Source of the DNA: Occallatibacter savannae
GTDB lineage: Bacteria; Acidobacteriota; Terriglobia; Terriglobales; Acidobacteriaceae
NCBI RefSeq assembly: GCF_003131205.1
Contig: NZ_QFFY01000005.1
Coordinates: 434,001 to 498,000, forward strand
Direction of reading: 5' to 3'
DNA length: 64,000 bases
The translations under genes were made by a program, and so were the position numbers. Position 1 is the stretch's first letter; each line of letters starts with the position of its first letter. A model generated the notes under the pieces. The model searched no databases, had not been told where the DNA came from, and worked only from the letters and a program-made list of their open reading frames with translations. Positions 34,470 to 43,356 of this stretch are shown here, one piece after another.

Positions 34470-35266
34470 GCTATGTGGGCAGGCTGAAGACGAACGCTCG
34501 TACAGCCCGGATGTTGCTGCAGAATGACGTAAGGTTAGGGAGCGCTCTCTTTTACCCACTCAGAAGGCAACTACATCTCGATAATCAATTAATCCTGCGG
34601 GGCGGCATCAAAATCTCGGCCCCTTCATCGGAACCGCTCTTACATCTTTTTAAGGAGATTTGGGTTGAGGGTCAGTACAGGATTCCAGGTTTTTCAATAG
34701 GAGATGGGAAAGTCATTGTCGACGTAGGCTCACATGTCGGCATGTTCACGATGTGGGCTGCAGTGCCACATCCGGGCGCAAGGGTCATTGCAGTCGAGCC
34801 TTTCTCGGAATCCCTGGCCTATCTCCGTCGAAACGTCTCATCAAACCACCTGTCGAATGTACAGGTCATTGAGGCGGCCTGTGGCGCATCCGACTGCATG
34901 GTAGACCTTCTTGCGCGCGGCCCCGCAGCTTGCAACACGATCTACTCAACCGACCGGTACGGAAACAGTTTCAGGACAACTCAGCAAGTAAAGATGATCA
35001 CTCTAAGCACACTCTTTTCGGACTGTGCGATCGAGCATTGCGACATGTTGAAGTTGGATTGTGAAGGGGCCGAATACGACATCCTATATTCTGCGGGACG
35101 GCGAACGCTGGATCGTGTAGAAAACATCGCGATGGAGTATCACCTGGGTCTGAATCAGCATGAGCCGCGACACCTCGCTGGGTTCCTGCAGGAGGAAGGG
35201 TTCAGAGTCGATCTCAAACCACCTTTGGATCAAGAAGGCGGATACTTAATTGCGACCCGGAGCTGA
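34466..35266 (+). CDS. FkbM-family methyltransferase
   Basis: 266 residues with the SAM-binding 'VIVDVGSHVGMFTMWAA', acidic 'VIAVEPFSESLAYLRRNV', and 'CDMLKLDCEGAEYDILYSAG', the FkbM signature. These enzymes O-methylate sugars or polyketides, here probably a residue of the surface glycan. GTG 34466 overlaps the epimerase stop; the end overlaps the flippase start by 17 bases. Codon use seems more AT-rich than in the surrounding backbone genes. Confidence 0.85.
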   Translation: MSYVGRLKTNARTARMLLQNDVRLGSALFYPLRRQLHLDNQLILRGGIKISAPSSEPLLHLFKEIWVEGQYRIPGFSIGDGKVIVDVGSHVGMFTMWAAVPHPGARVIAVEPFSESLAYLRRNVSSNHLSNVQVIEAACGASDCMVDLLARGPAACNTIYSTDRYGNSFRTTQQVKMITLSTLFSDCAIEHCDMLKLDCEGAEYDILYSAGRRTLDRVENIAMEYHLGLNQHEPRHLAGFLQEEGFRVDLKPPLDQEGGYLIATRS

Positions 35267-36827
35267 GTCAGCGGATCCCTCCGATGTTCCAGCCGTGCAG
35301 TGGAGCGAGCGTGTCCGCTTGTTTCGCGATAGCACGTGGAACATCGCAAGCCTTGCCGTCTCGGGCCTTGTCGGGTTGGTCCTGGTCCCCATCATGTTCC
35401 GGGGCCTCGGTACGGAACGTTATGGTCTTTGGCTGGCAGCCAGTTCGATGGTTGATATCGCTGGCGGCCTCGGCTTCGGACTCGGCCTTTTGATCGTGCG
35501 CGAGGTAGCATCTAGCGCCGGCGGCTCTGAAGCGAACGGTTGCGAGAGGCTTGTATCTACGTCGCGTCTGCTTTACGCTGCCCTTGGGCTTGTGGTACTG
35601 ATTGCGATCTCAGCAATTGCAAAGCCCGCATCTCATCGTCTGCACCTCTCCCATGAAACCCAGGTTCTTGTCGGGCCGATCTTCATCCTCGTGGGAATCG
35701 CGTTTGCAGGTGAGCAAATCAGTGCGGTCGGGTTAGCTGTTCTCGCCGGGTTGCGACGATTCGATCTCATTGGAAGCGCCGCCATTGCTCTCACGATCGC
35801 CAATGGCCTGCTTACTTATGAATTGCTCCGCACGGGCCACTCGATCCTCTCAATTGCGTGTTTGCGTGTCGGGCTCTCGGTGACCGGAGCCATTGCAACA
35901 TCTGTCATGGTCTATGTCATTCAGCCAAGTCTCGGAAAATGGGATACTAAGTTTGAACTTCGAACGCTCCGTAATCATGCGGCGTTCATCTTCGCAAGTC
36001 AGGCAAACACCGTCATAAGCAAAGCGATCTTCGACGGTGTTACTCCTATGATTGGTTTTGTACTTGGAGCAGCAGCGATCGTGCCGTACCGAGTAGGGCT
36101 GAAGTTTCCACAATTTTTGGCTGGAGTCAGCGGTCGGATCGCAGAAGTACTCTATCCTGCGAGCAGCGAATATCATGTGAGCGATTCCCTGCACAGGCTT
36201 CGCGATGTACTGCAGTGGAGCACGCGCGCCCTGACACTGGTGAATGCTCCAGTACTCGCGGTTCTTTTCGTGCTAGGACCTACTTTGCTGCATGTGTGGA
36301 TCCCTGCGGCGCCACCTGAATCGGTTCAGGTATTGCGCATTTATGTTTTTGCGGCATTCTTCGATGCATTGGGATACGCAGCGGACAGCATGCTGTGGGG
36401 AGCGGGAGAGGCCAAAGCATTGCTGATGATACTTCTCTCCAGCGGGACGGTGACTCTCGTCGTCGGATTCGCGTGCATGCTCCATTTCGGGGTTGCAGGA
36501 ATGGCGATTGGGGTCTCGGCGGGTTTCGCAGTTGGGACCGCTCAGTTGATCGCATTTTCTTGTAAGAAGTTTGAGATTCCTCTGAAAGCTCTGCTCCGAT
36601 TCATCTTTCGCGGACTCGCATTACCAACAGCTGTCTGCATCCTGAGCGTATGGGCGATCTGCAGGGCCACCCATCCAACACATGTCTACGTGCTGGGATT
36701 GATCGGAGCTGCAGGCATGATGTTATTTATGGGTTGCCATTTGTCTCTCCGGTCCTCCTGGGAAGAGCGTGAGATACTGCTCCGCCTTTTCAGGCGCCGA
36801 TTGGCTCACGACGGAGGAGAGAGTTGA
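35250..36827 (+). CDS. Oligosaccharide flippase, Wzx/MVF-like
   Basis: 525 residues with about twelve to fourteen TM helices. The N-terminal segment 'STWNIASLAVSGLVGLVLVP' leads into 'FRGLGTERYGLWLAASSMVD', characteristic of PST/Wzx exporters that flip lipid-linked oligosaccharide to the periplasm. The frame starts at TTG 35250; a GTG 46 bases further in is an alternative. It overlaps FkbM and ends 6 bases from the convergent GT2 gene. Confidence 0.85.
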   Translation: MRPGAESADPSDVPAVQWSERVRLFRDSTWNIASLAVSGLVGLVLVPIMFRGLGTERYGLWLAASSMVDIAGGLGFGLGLLIVREVASSAGGSEANGCERLVSTSRLLYAALGLVVLIAISAIAKPASHRLHLSHETQVLVGPIFILVGIAFAGEQISAVGLAVLAGLRRFDLIGSAAIALTIANGLLTYELLRTGHSILSIACLRVGLSVTGAIATSVMVYVIQPSLGKWDTKFELRTLRNHAAFIFASQANTVISKAIFDGVTPMIGFVLGAAAIVPYRVGLKFPQFLAGVSGRIAEVLYPASSEYHVSDSLHRLRDVLQWSTRALTLVNAPVLAVLFVLGPTLLHVWIPAAPPESVQVLRIYVFAAFFDALGYAADSMLWGAGEAKALLMILLSSGTVTLVVGFACMLHFGVAGMAIGVSAGFAVGTAQLIAFSCKKFEIPLKALLRFIFRGLALPTAVCILSVWAICRATHPTHVYVLGLIGAAGMMLFMGCHLSLRSSWEEREILLRLFRRRLAHDGGES

Positions 36828-36833
36828 TTCAGC

Positions 36834-37847
36834 TCAAGGATTCGTGCGGGACGCGATGGATAAGCTCCTTCGGAGTTTCCGACTGACCCATCCCGGGAAT
36901 TGAGTTCCCGCGTTTGCAATAGCGTAAACCGGATCTATGGACAGCCCTTCAACAAGAAGGCGCAGTCCCATCCTGCGCCGCCGAATAAGGTTCGAACAAC
37001 CACTGCCAAACAGGATTCTTGCGGTGTACCGTCTCGCGGCTCTCTTGTCCCCTTCCTTGAGGTCACCCCAGTAACGTCTTGAAATCTTGAATTGCTCCAT
37101 AACCTGCAAGGCATTCCCGGAACAGGTCTTCGAGTTCTCGTGAAGGCGGAACAACGCTACCACATCTCTAACATGGGTGACTTCCGCATGGTGCAACGCT
37201 CGCAACATGAAGTCGTAGTCGAACCCGAACTGGTGTGATTCATCGTACGGACCGATGATGTCGAACAGTTTTCGAGTAATGAAAACGCCAGGTTGATGCC
37301 AATTGGGTTCCGTCCAAAACTGAATAAGTTCGTTAAGCTTCAGTCCCGACTGGTCCACTCGTTGAACGACCCGATCCTGCGTTTCGCGGAATTCGATCAC
37401 ATCCCCGGCCACGAGGTTTTCCGGAGCGCGGAGATGAGCTTCGGCAATGGCAAACAACGCCCCGGGAGCGAGGAGATCATCACTATTCAGAAACCCAAAC
37501 AGGGTTCCGGTCGCCATCTGCAGCCCTTCATTGATGGCGCTGGGCTGTCCCCGATCGGGCTTGCTGACCCAATAGGAGAGCCACGGTCCGTACTTCTGCA
37601 GAATGGACAGGCTCTCATCGCTGCTGCCGCCGTCGATCACAATGTATTGCAGCTTCGGATAGCCTTGTAACAAGACCGAACGGATCGTTTCTTCGAGATA
37701 TTTCCCCTGATTGAATGACGGTGTCACGATGCTAATCAAGGGTAGGTTGCAGACGCCTGAGTTGTTTGGCATCGATGATGGGACGGTCCAAGGCCAACCA
37801 GTGCTCTTCCTTGGCACATGCGGAAACTCACCTGAGACTTGGACCAT
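36834..37847 (-). CDS. GT2-family glycosyltransferase
   Basis: 337 residues from ATG 37847, which has a GGGTGG-like ribosome site; other ATGs are at 37892 and 37772. GT-A features: 'LISIVTPSFNQGKYLEETIR', 'YIVIDGGSSDESLSILQKYG', 'DRGQPSAINEGLQMATGTLF' and 'GFLNSDDLLAPGA' with the DXD-like metal site. The 'NWHQPGVFITRKLFDIIG' region is common in enzymes that elongate O-antigen-type chains. It is transcribed opposite to its plus-strand neighbours and convergent with the flippase gene. Confidence 0.85.
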   Translation of the reverse strand: MVQVSGEFPHVPRKSTGWPWTVPSSMPNNSGVCNLPLISIVTPSFNQGKYLEETIRSVLLQGYPKLQYIVIDGGSSDESLSILQKYGPWLSYWVSKPDRGQPSAINEGLQMATGTLFGFLNSDDLLAPGALFAIAEAHLRAPENLVAGDVIEFRETQDRVVQRVDQSGLKLNELIQFWTEPNWHQPGVFITRKLFDIIGPYDESHQFGFDYDFMLRALHHAEVTHVRDVVALFRLHENSKTCSGNALQVMEQFKISRRYWGDLKEGDKRAARRYTARILFGSGCSNLIRRRRMGLRLLVEGLSIDPVYAIANAGTQFPGWVSRKLRRSLSIASRTNP

Positions 37848-37920
37848 CGTTAGCCACCCTCGTGAACGTCCGATAGAATTGCACTGTCGCAATTATTCTA
37901 CGAGTGAGAGATGATGCAGG

Positions 37921-38655
37921 ATGGCGGTTGATCTTCGTAGGATGCGAATAATCTTGCGGAACGTGGCCTGGTTGAGAAGCTTGTATCACTTCGCTAGAGC
38001 GCTGACTGCCGCCGCCTTCGACACGCCAGCCCGCAGTCGCTCGAAGCTTGATAGACTCCACTCGGTTTCGACCGATGTCTGGCAATACTCCACAGTTGGA
38101 CAATCTGGAAAAGACAGATTCCTTCGAGAGTCACGGATGCTGGACAGAGTCCGCAACGGACAACTGTTTCCCCGTGCGCTCGAGATCGGCTGTCACGAAG
38201 GAGCATTCACTGAATACCTCGCCTCCCGGTGCGGCAGCTTGATCGCGGTTGACTTTTCTCCCGTAGTGCTGGAGCGCGCTCGGCACCGCAGAAACTGGGA
38301 AAACGTAGAGTTTCAGAACTTCGACTTGAGAACGGAAGCAGTCCCAGGCACTTTCGATCTTATCGTGGCCACAAGTGTTTTGGAGACCTACTACCGCCCT
38401 GGTGATGTCCGAGCAGCGAAGGAGAGGCTCATAGCCGGATTGCGAACGGGCGGCTATCTACTGCTCGGGAACGTGCGCGGAAACGATGTTTTCGAATCAT
38501 CTCGTTGGGCGAAGTGGCTTATTCGAGGGGGGGTGCGCACAAGCAACTGTTTTTCCGCCGATCGTAGGCTCTCGCTGATCACTCAAGAGATGGATGATCT
38601 GTATGTAGACACTTTGTTCCACCGACGCGACGCCCCCGAGGGGTCAACCAGATGA
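37921..38655 (+). CDS. NodS-like class I SAM-dependent methyltransferase
   Basis: 244 residues. The SAM core has 'RALEIGCHEGAFTEYLASRC' (motif I), 'LIAVDFSPVVLERARHRR' (motif II) and 'GTFDLIVATSVLETYYRPGD', a pattern close to the NodS methyltransferase family that N-methylates deacetylated chitin oligomers. The next gene overlaps by four bases (ATGA) and encodes a GT2/NodB-type fusion, so an amino-sugar substrate is attractive (inference). It could equally be a general sugar methyltransferase. Confidence 0.75.
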   Translation: MAVDLRRMRIILRNVAWLRSLYHFARALTAAAFDTPARSRSKLDRLHSVSTDVWQYSTVGQSGKDRFLRESRMLDRVRNGQLFPRALEIGCHEGAFTEYLASRCGSLIAVDFSPVVLERARHRRNWENVEFQNFDLRTEAVPGTFDLIVATSVLETYYRPGDVRAAKERLIAGLRTGGYLLLGNVRGNDVFESSRWAKWLIRGGVRTSNCFSADRRLSLITQEMDDLYVDTLFHRRDAPEGSTR

Positions 38656-40418
38656 TGGTTGAACAACCCAGCGGCCCGCTCTTCTCTGTCGTGATGGCGA
38701 CGTTTCAGAGGCGAGACGTACTGGCGATGACGCTGCCGAGTGTCTGCGCCCAGGATTTTCCCGCAGACCAGTTCGAAGTCATTGTTGTTGTTGACGGCTC
38801 GACCGACGGAACCCTTGAGATGCTCAGAGAACTCAAGGTGGCACATCCTTTCCGAACCGTGTCTCAACAAAATCGCGGTCCGGCAGCAGCAAGGCAGGCT
38901 GCTCTCGAAACCGCGCGCGGTCGGTATGTCTTCTTCACGGACGACGATATTCGATTCACTGAGCAGGTGTTGAAACACCATCTGACTGTACACGAGAGAT
39001 CGACGGGTCCTGCGATGGTCCGAGGATCGATCTTTGTGGCTCCCGAGAGTCCCCAAACACTGGCAACAGATGCCACGCGTCAATGGTATGAGCAGCATGC
39101 AAGCGTCTTCAATCCTGAGAAGAATGGAGTTCAACTGCCTCAGGACTTCTCGATCTTTGCTAATACTTCGGTTCTGAGAAGCGAAATTGAAGCGTGTGGC
39201 GGCGTGGATCTCTCCGTACCGTTCCCCTTGGAAGGATTCGAACTCCTCTACCGCCTCATGAAGCGCGGGGTTGTCTTACGTTCGGCTCCAGATGCATTGG
39301 TCTTCGAGATCTTCTCGAAGCCAACCCGGAAGATGATCACGAGCGACGCTCGCGGCCTCGGCAAAGCAGAGTGGCTGTTCTGTCGCAAGCATCCGGAGTA
39401 CCGCAAGCTCTCCGTCTTCGCAAATTTGGCTCGGGGTGGAACTGCAAAACGAGTCCTCCGCTCAGCAATTCTCTCGGCACCGTCTTTGCCCGCTTTGGTG
39501 CTCGATATTCTCATCGATCTAGCAGACAGACACCGCGATCTTCCGCCCCTCCGCAAGATAGGTCTTCGCGCCTTGGCGCACCGGCACCGCATGGAAACGC
39601 TATTGTCCGGCATCAAACAGGCGGGATCGTGGGAAGCGATCGAGGACTCATTCGGAGCCGGTGTCCCCGTACTGATGTACCACCACATCGGCCCGAGGAA
39701 CCCGTTAACGTATTACGAGTTGACTATCGAACCCCAGCATTTCGAGCGACAGATCAGCTACCTCGCTCACAAGGGCTACAGGACCATCAACATTTCCCAG
39801 TTGTCTAATTGGCTGATCCACGGCATCCCTTTGCCCAAGAAGTCGGTGATGCTCACGTTCGACGACGCCTACGCAGACACATTTGCCTTTGCGTTTCCAA
39901 TTCTGGAGCGGCATGGGTTCTGTGCCGTAAGTTTTGTGGTGTCATCCCTGACCGGAGGCATGGATGTGTGGAACGAATCGGGCAACAACAGGAGCGTCCT
40001 GAAACTGGCCAGCGTTGACCAGATTAGGACTTGGGTATCACGCGGGATTGATATTGGAGTTCACACCCGAACCCATGCGGATCTAGTGCAGTTGGATGTG
40101 GCAGGACAGCTCTCTGAGATTGTGGGCGCAAAGGAGGCACTCTGCAAGATCATCGGAAAGAGCCCGGAGTCTTTCGCTTATCCGTTCGGGCACTATGATG
40201 CCGGGTCAGTCGAGATCGTGAAGGAAAACTTCGAGTTGGCATTCTCCGTGATTCCAGGACTCAACCACCTCGAAACTCACCCCCACCTGCTTCGTAGGAT
40301 TATGGTCGATCCGCGCAATTCTCCGCAACAGATCGGGCGAATGCTCAAGGATGGGCGGAATCGTCGCCCCTCGCTCCTTGGCCGAATAAGAAGGAGAATC
40401 TGGCTAGCAAAAACCTAG
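38652..40418 (+). CDS. Fusion: GT2 glycosyltransferase plus NodB-type polysaccharide deacetylase
   Basis: 588 residues. Residues about 10-230 form a GT2 domain ('FSVVMATFQRRDVLAMTLPS', 'VIVVVDGSTDGT', metal site 'YVFFTDDDIRF'). From about 337 a polysaccharide deacetylase follows: 'PVLMYHHIG', motif 1 'LTFDDAYAD' near 401-409, metal His-His in 'GVHTRTHADL' (His471, His475), and 'SFAYPFGHYD'. The deacetylase should remove N-acetyl or O-acetyl groups; no signal peptide is visible, so both halves appear cytoplasmic. It ends the surface-glycan cluster ahead of tRNA-Gly. Confidence 0.85.
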   Translation: MMVEQPSGPLFSVVMATFQRRDVLAMTLPSVCAQDFPADQFEVIVVVDGSTDGTLEMLRELKVAHPFRTVSQQNRGPAAARQAALETARGRYVFFTDDDIRFTEQVLKHHLTVHERSTGPAMVRGSIFVAPESPQTLATDATRQWYEQHASVFNPEKNGVQLPQDFSIFANTSVLRSEIEACGGVDLSVPFPLEGFELLYRLMKRGVVLRSAPDALVFEIFSKPTRKMITSDARGLGKAEWLFCRKHPEYRKLSVFANLARGGTAKRVLRSAILSAPSLPALVLDILIDLADRHRDLPPLRKIGLRALAHRHRMETLLSGIKQAGSWEAIEDSFGAGVPVLMYHHIGPRNPLTYYELTIEPQHFERQISYLAHKGYRTINISQLSNWLIHGIPLPKKSVMLTFDDAYADTFAFAFPILERHGFCAVSFVVSSLTGGMDVWNESGNNRSVLKLASVDQIRTWVSRGIDIGVHTRTHADLVQLDVAGQLSEIVGAKEALCKIIGKSPESFAYPFGHYDAGSVEIVKENFELAFSVIPGLNHLETHPHLLRRIMVDPRNSPQQIGRMLKDGRNRRPSLLGRIRRRIWLAKT

Positions 40419-40602
40419 CGAGCTGTCTCTGTCACTTGCACAAGAGAACATCACGCTTATCGCGGCGCCATAAGCGCTCCTCTAGCTATCGGAATGCCCT
40501 CTCCTGTAGGCTCGTCCTATTGATCAACTCGCCAAAGAGAGCTGGTCAGGAAGTTGACGCCGCAAGGTAATCCGGCGTAAGCTTCTGAGAGTGAGTAATT
40601 TA

Positions 40603-40677
40603 GCGGGAGTAGTTCAGTGGTAGAACGTCAGCTTCCCAAGCTGAATGTCGCCAGTTCGATCCTGGTCTCCCGCTCCA
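40603..40677 (+). tRNA. tRNA-Gly (anticodon CCC)
   Basis: The cloverleaf is complete: acceptor gcgggag/ctcccgc, D arm with AGTGGTA, anticodon stem tcagc/gctga enclosing loop ttcccaa (anticodon CCC), T arm with GTTCGATCC, encoded CCA end. It resembles the E. coli glyU tRNA. It marks the right edge of the glycan cluster; I found no duplicated tRNA end that would indicate an integrated island. Confidence 0.95.
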
Positions 40678-40734
40678 ATCCTTTTCGGACAAACTCGCTC
40701 GCCACGCGTTCCCCCGCAATTCCAGAGCGGTGAC

Positions 40735-40956
40735 CTACCCGAGCGTTGCGGAGGTACTTCGTGACACGCCGGATACATGCGCCCCAATCTGAGCGCTGTC
40801 CCAGTGAGATTCGTTCTGCCTGTTCTTGAGGTCCGAGAATCCATCTTTAAAGATAGATACCCAGCTAACAACAACTACGCTTGCGCAGCCGACAAGTCCA
40901 ATAAAGAACATCGCGGTTACTATGCGCTCCGAAAAAATGATCAGTGCATGAGCCAT
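40735..40956 (-). CDS. Small hypothetical membrane protein
   Basis: 73 residues from ATG 40956. One clear TM helix ('IVTAMFFIGLVGCASVVVVS') is followed by 'WVSIFKDGFSDLKNR', giving a short cytoplasmic amphipathic stretch. It has no named family. Its conserved-looking N-terminal half and isolated position suggest a real gene; the last 20 residues may be poorly constrained. Confidence 0.45.
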   Translation of the reverse strand: MAHALIIFSERIVTAMFFIGLVGCASVVVVSWVSIFKDGFSDLKNRQNESHWDSAQIGAHVSGVSRSTSATLG

Positions 40957-40977
40957 ACCGAAGCGCATTAGAACGGA

Positions 40978-41236
40978 GGGCCCGTAAAGATGTTATGAGT
41001 TTCGTGCTCTTTTCTGGCTATACAAAGGTATAGCTTGTTCCGCGTATCCCTCCTCAGTAGATTGCGAATACGCACTCGTCCATCGTCTCGCTGAATGGCA
41101 GTGGCTCTCCCCAAGTCTGCGGTTTCTGATCGCAGAACTTCATTTGCACCGAGCAGATTACGAGAGCGGAGGACTCAGTACCGTCCGGCAGTTCGGCTGA
41201 AGGCAACAACACCAAAACAATCGGAGGAGCTACACG
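40978..41236 (+). promoter_or_regulatory. Leader region of the ammonium transporter gene, with a short inverted repeat
   Basis: About 260 bases without a supported gene. An inverted repeat GCTATAC (41017-41023) / GTATAGC (41028-41034) with a 4-base loop lies in the distal part, either an operator or a small hairpin. A GGAGGAG ribosome site precedes ATG 41237. I saw no sigma-54 type TGGCAC-N5-TTGCA element, so NtrC-style control is not evident. Confidence 0.4.
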
Positions 41237-42859
41237 ATGAAATCCATTGTGCGGCGAGGGAGATCCCTATCTTTTTCGCAGAAGCTGACGCGGCTCGCAG
41301 AACGCTTGCGTCAACCCCGGTGGCAAAAGTATGGCGCCACCATGCTCGTCGGCAAACTCGCCGGCGTCGGACTCACGCTGCTGATCATGGCCGGCATGAC
41401 GGCCGTGTTCTTCGCGAAGGTCTACGCTGCCGACACGCCGATGAAGGCTGCGGACGTGATCAACCCCATCAACACCGCATGGACGCTCATCGCTGCCTTC
41501 CTCGTTTTCGGCATGCAGGTCGGCTTCACCATGCTGGAAGCCGGCTTCTGCCGCTCGCGTGAAACCGTGAACGTGCTGATGGAGTGCATCGTCGATACCT
41601 GCCTCTGCGGCATTCTCTTCTATGCCATCGGCTTTGCATTCATGTTCAGCCATGGCAACGGCTTTATCGGCTACCACTGGTTCTTCCTGCAGGATGCGCC
41701 TGAGACGTACGAGTCCACCGGTGTCGCGTTCCTTGCGGTCTGGATCTTCCAGTTCGCGTTTGCCGATACCTGCTCGACAATCACGTCCGGCGCCATGATC
41801 GGCCGTACTGGATTCATCGGGGACCTGCTCTACTCGCTCGGTGTTTCCGGATTCATCTATCCAATCATCGGCCACTGGGCGTGGGGCCCGGATGGCTTCC
41901 TCGCCACGATGGGTTCGGCCGGTAACTTCCTTCCAAACCTTGGCACCAGCTTCCACGACTTCGCAGGATCCACCGTCGTACACACGATCGGCGGTTTCAT
42001 CGCTCTTGCAGGCTCTATCGTTCTGGGTCCGCGTCTCGGACGCAAGTTCAAGCGCGACGGTGGTGCTCCGATGCTGCCGCACGACCTCACGATCGCGGCT
42101 TCCGGCGGGCTGATCCTCTGGTTCGGCTGGTACGGATTCAATCCCGGCTCGACGCTCTCCGCAATGGATCTCGCAGGTATCGGGCGCGTCTCAGCCAATA
42201 CAACCCTCGCAGCTTGCGCTGCCGGGCTCACGGCAATGATGTATGCCTATTTCCTCACGAAGAAATGGGACGTCGGCTTCACCGTCAACGGATTCCTGGC
42301 GGGCCTGGTTGCCATTACATGCCCCTGCTACTGGGTCAGCCCGACCGGCTCGATCATTCTCGGCGGCATCGCCGGTGTGGTGGTTTGCCTGGGCGTCGAA
42401 CTGCTGGAGTGGCTGCGAATCGATGATCCCATCGGTGCGGTTCCTGTACACGGCCTGTGCGGCATCTGGGGAACTCTTTCCCTTGGGCTTTTCGCATGCG
42501 GTAAGTACGGCGCATCTGGGCCGACCGGTCCTGACAACTCCGCTCCTCTCGCAGGTCTCTTCTACCACGGCGGACTCACATTGCTGAAGGCGCAGTTCAT
42601 CGGCAGCGCCATCGTCACCACAGCAACATTCGCAGTAGCGATGGTGCTGATGTACGTCGTGAACCTGACCGGCACGCTCCGTGTGTCGGAAGAGGGCGAA
42701 CTCTACGGCCTCGATCTCCACGAGCATGGCATCTCGGCGTATCCGGAGTACGTCATCTCCTCACTGGCCGCTCCGGCCGGTATGCCCAAGGACGTAACCG
42801 GCCAGTCTCTCGCCCACGATGCTCATGCCTTGCGTAGCGCCGCCACGACCGGTGACTGA
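41237..42859 (+). CDS. amt: Ammonium transporter Amt
   Basis: 540 residues: a roughly 70-residue N-terminal extension with a hydrophobic helix ('GVGLTLLIMAGMTAVFFAKV', probably a signal ending 'VYAAD'), then the eleven-helix Amt core. Marks: 'GFTMLEAGFCRSRETVNVL', 'DFAGSTVVHTIGGFIALAGS' (first pore His) and 'GAVPVHGLCGIWGTLSLG' (second pore His). It moves ammonium/ammonia across the inner membrane. The P-II gene glnK lies 67 bases downstream, the usual Amt-GlnK pair in which GlnK plugs the channel when nitrogen is plentiful. Confidence 0.95.
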   Translation: MKSIVRRGRSLSFSQKLTRLAERLRQPRWQKYGATMLVGKLAGVGLTLLIMAGMTAVFFAKVYAADTPMKAADVINPINTAWTLIAAFLVFGMQVGFTMLEAGFCRSRETVNVLMECIVDTCLCGILFYAIGFAFMFSHGNGFIGYHWFFLQDAPETYESTGVAFLAVWIFQFAFADTCSTITSGAMIGRTGFIGDLLYSLGVSGFIYPIIGHWAWGPDGFLATMGSAGNFLPNLGTSFHDFAGSTVVHTIGGFIALAGSIVLGPRLGRKFKRDGGAPMLPHDLTIAASGGLILWFGWYGFNPGSTLSAMDLAGIGRVSANTTLAACAAGLTAMMYAYFLTKKWDVGFTVNGFLAGLVAITCPCYWVSPTGSIILGGIAGVVVCLGVELLEWLRIDDPIGAVPVHGLCGIWGTLSLGLFACGKYGASGPTGPDNSAPLAGLFYHGGLTLLKAQFIGSAIVTTATFAVAMVLMYVVNLTGTLRVSEEGELYGLDLHEHGISAYPEYVISSLAAPAGMPKDVTGQSLAHDAHALRSAATTGD

Positions 42860-42870
42860 TGTACAGCTCA

Positions 42871-42904
42871 GGAAGGACCAGAGCGTAAGTGCCCTGGTCC
42901 TTCC
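42871..42904 (+). promoter_or_regulatory. Intercistronic stem-loop between amt and glnK
   Basis: Arms GGAAGGACCAG (42871-42881) and CTGGTCCTTCC (42894-42904) pair over 11 bases around a 12-base loop. No U-tract follows, so it is more likely an RNA-processing or stabilising hairpin that sets amt and glnK levels apart than a full terminator. Confidence 0.55.
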
Positions 42905-42926
42905 ATAACCAGAGAGCGAGGAATCC

Positions 42927-43265
42927 ATGACAAAGCTTGAAGCTATAGTTCGTCCGAATAAGTTTGAAGCGGTTAAGGCTGCTCTCATCGAACTGGGAGT
43001 GGAAGGAATGACGGTATCGGAAGTTCGCGGGCACGGACGTCAGAAAGGCCACACCGAAGTGTTTCGTGGCCGTGAATACGATGTCGATCTGCTTCCGAAA
43101 ATTAAACTCGAACTCGTACTCTCCGACGAGACCGTAGAGAAAGCGATTGAAGCCATCTCGAATGCCGCCTACACCGGCAAAATCGGAGACGGCAAAATCT
43201 TCCTCTACAACGTGGGAGGCGCCATACGCATTCGCAGTAAAGAACGCGATCTCGCGGCGATCTGA
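42927..43265 (+). CDS. glnK: P-II nitrogen regulatory protein GlnK/GlnB
   Basis: 112 residues, the standard P-II length. N-terminal 'MTKLEAIVRPNKFEAVKAAL', T-loop 'GHGRQKGHTEVFRGREYDVD' with the uridylylation-site Tyr at residue 51 and 'LLPKIKLELVL' after it, and the C-terminal 'GDGKIFLYNV' nucleotide-binding signature. It senses ATP/ADP and 2-oxoglutarate and binds Amt. Gene position after amt favours the GlnK name, although sequence alone does not separate GlnK from GlnB. Confidence 0.95.
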   Translation: MTKLEAIVRPNKFEAVKAALIELGVEGMTVSEVRGHGRQKGHTEVFRGREYDVDLLPKIKLELVLSDETVEKAIEAISNAAYTGKIGDGKIFLYNVGGAIRIRSKERDLAAI

Positions 43266-43356
43266 GGAAGCCTGAGTGCTTCTGTTGCCCGGCCAAAACT
43301 ACCGAGCGCGCCATGCCCGGCAACTCACCCAATTCGACCCAGTCGGGACACTACCC

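Noticed and set aside
40419..40602. Possible integration site next to tRNA-Gly
   Set aside because: No integrase and no repeat of the tRNA 3' end could be found in the glycan cluster or its left flank.
41267..42082. 271-codon minus-strand frame
   Set aside because: It is antisense to amt and has the charged, low-hydrophobicity composition typical of shadows of membrane genes.
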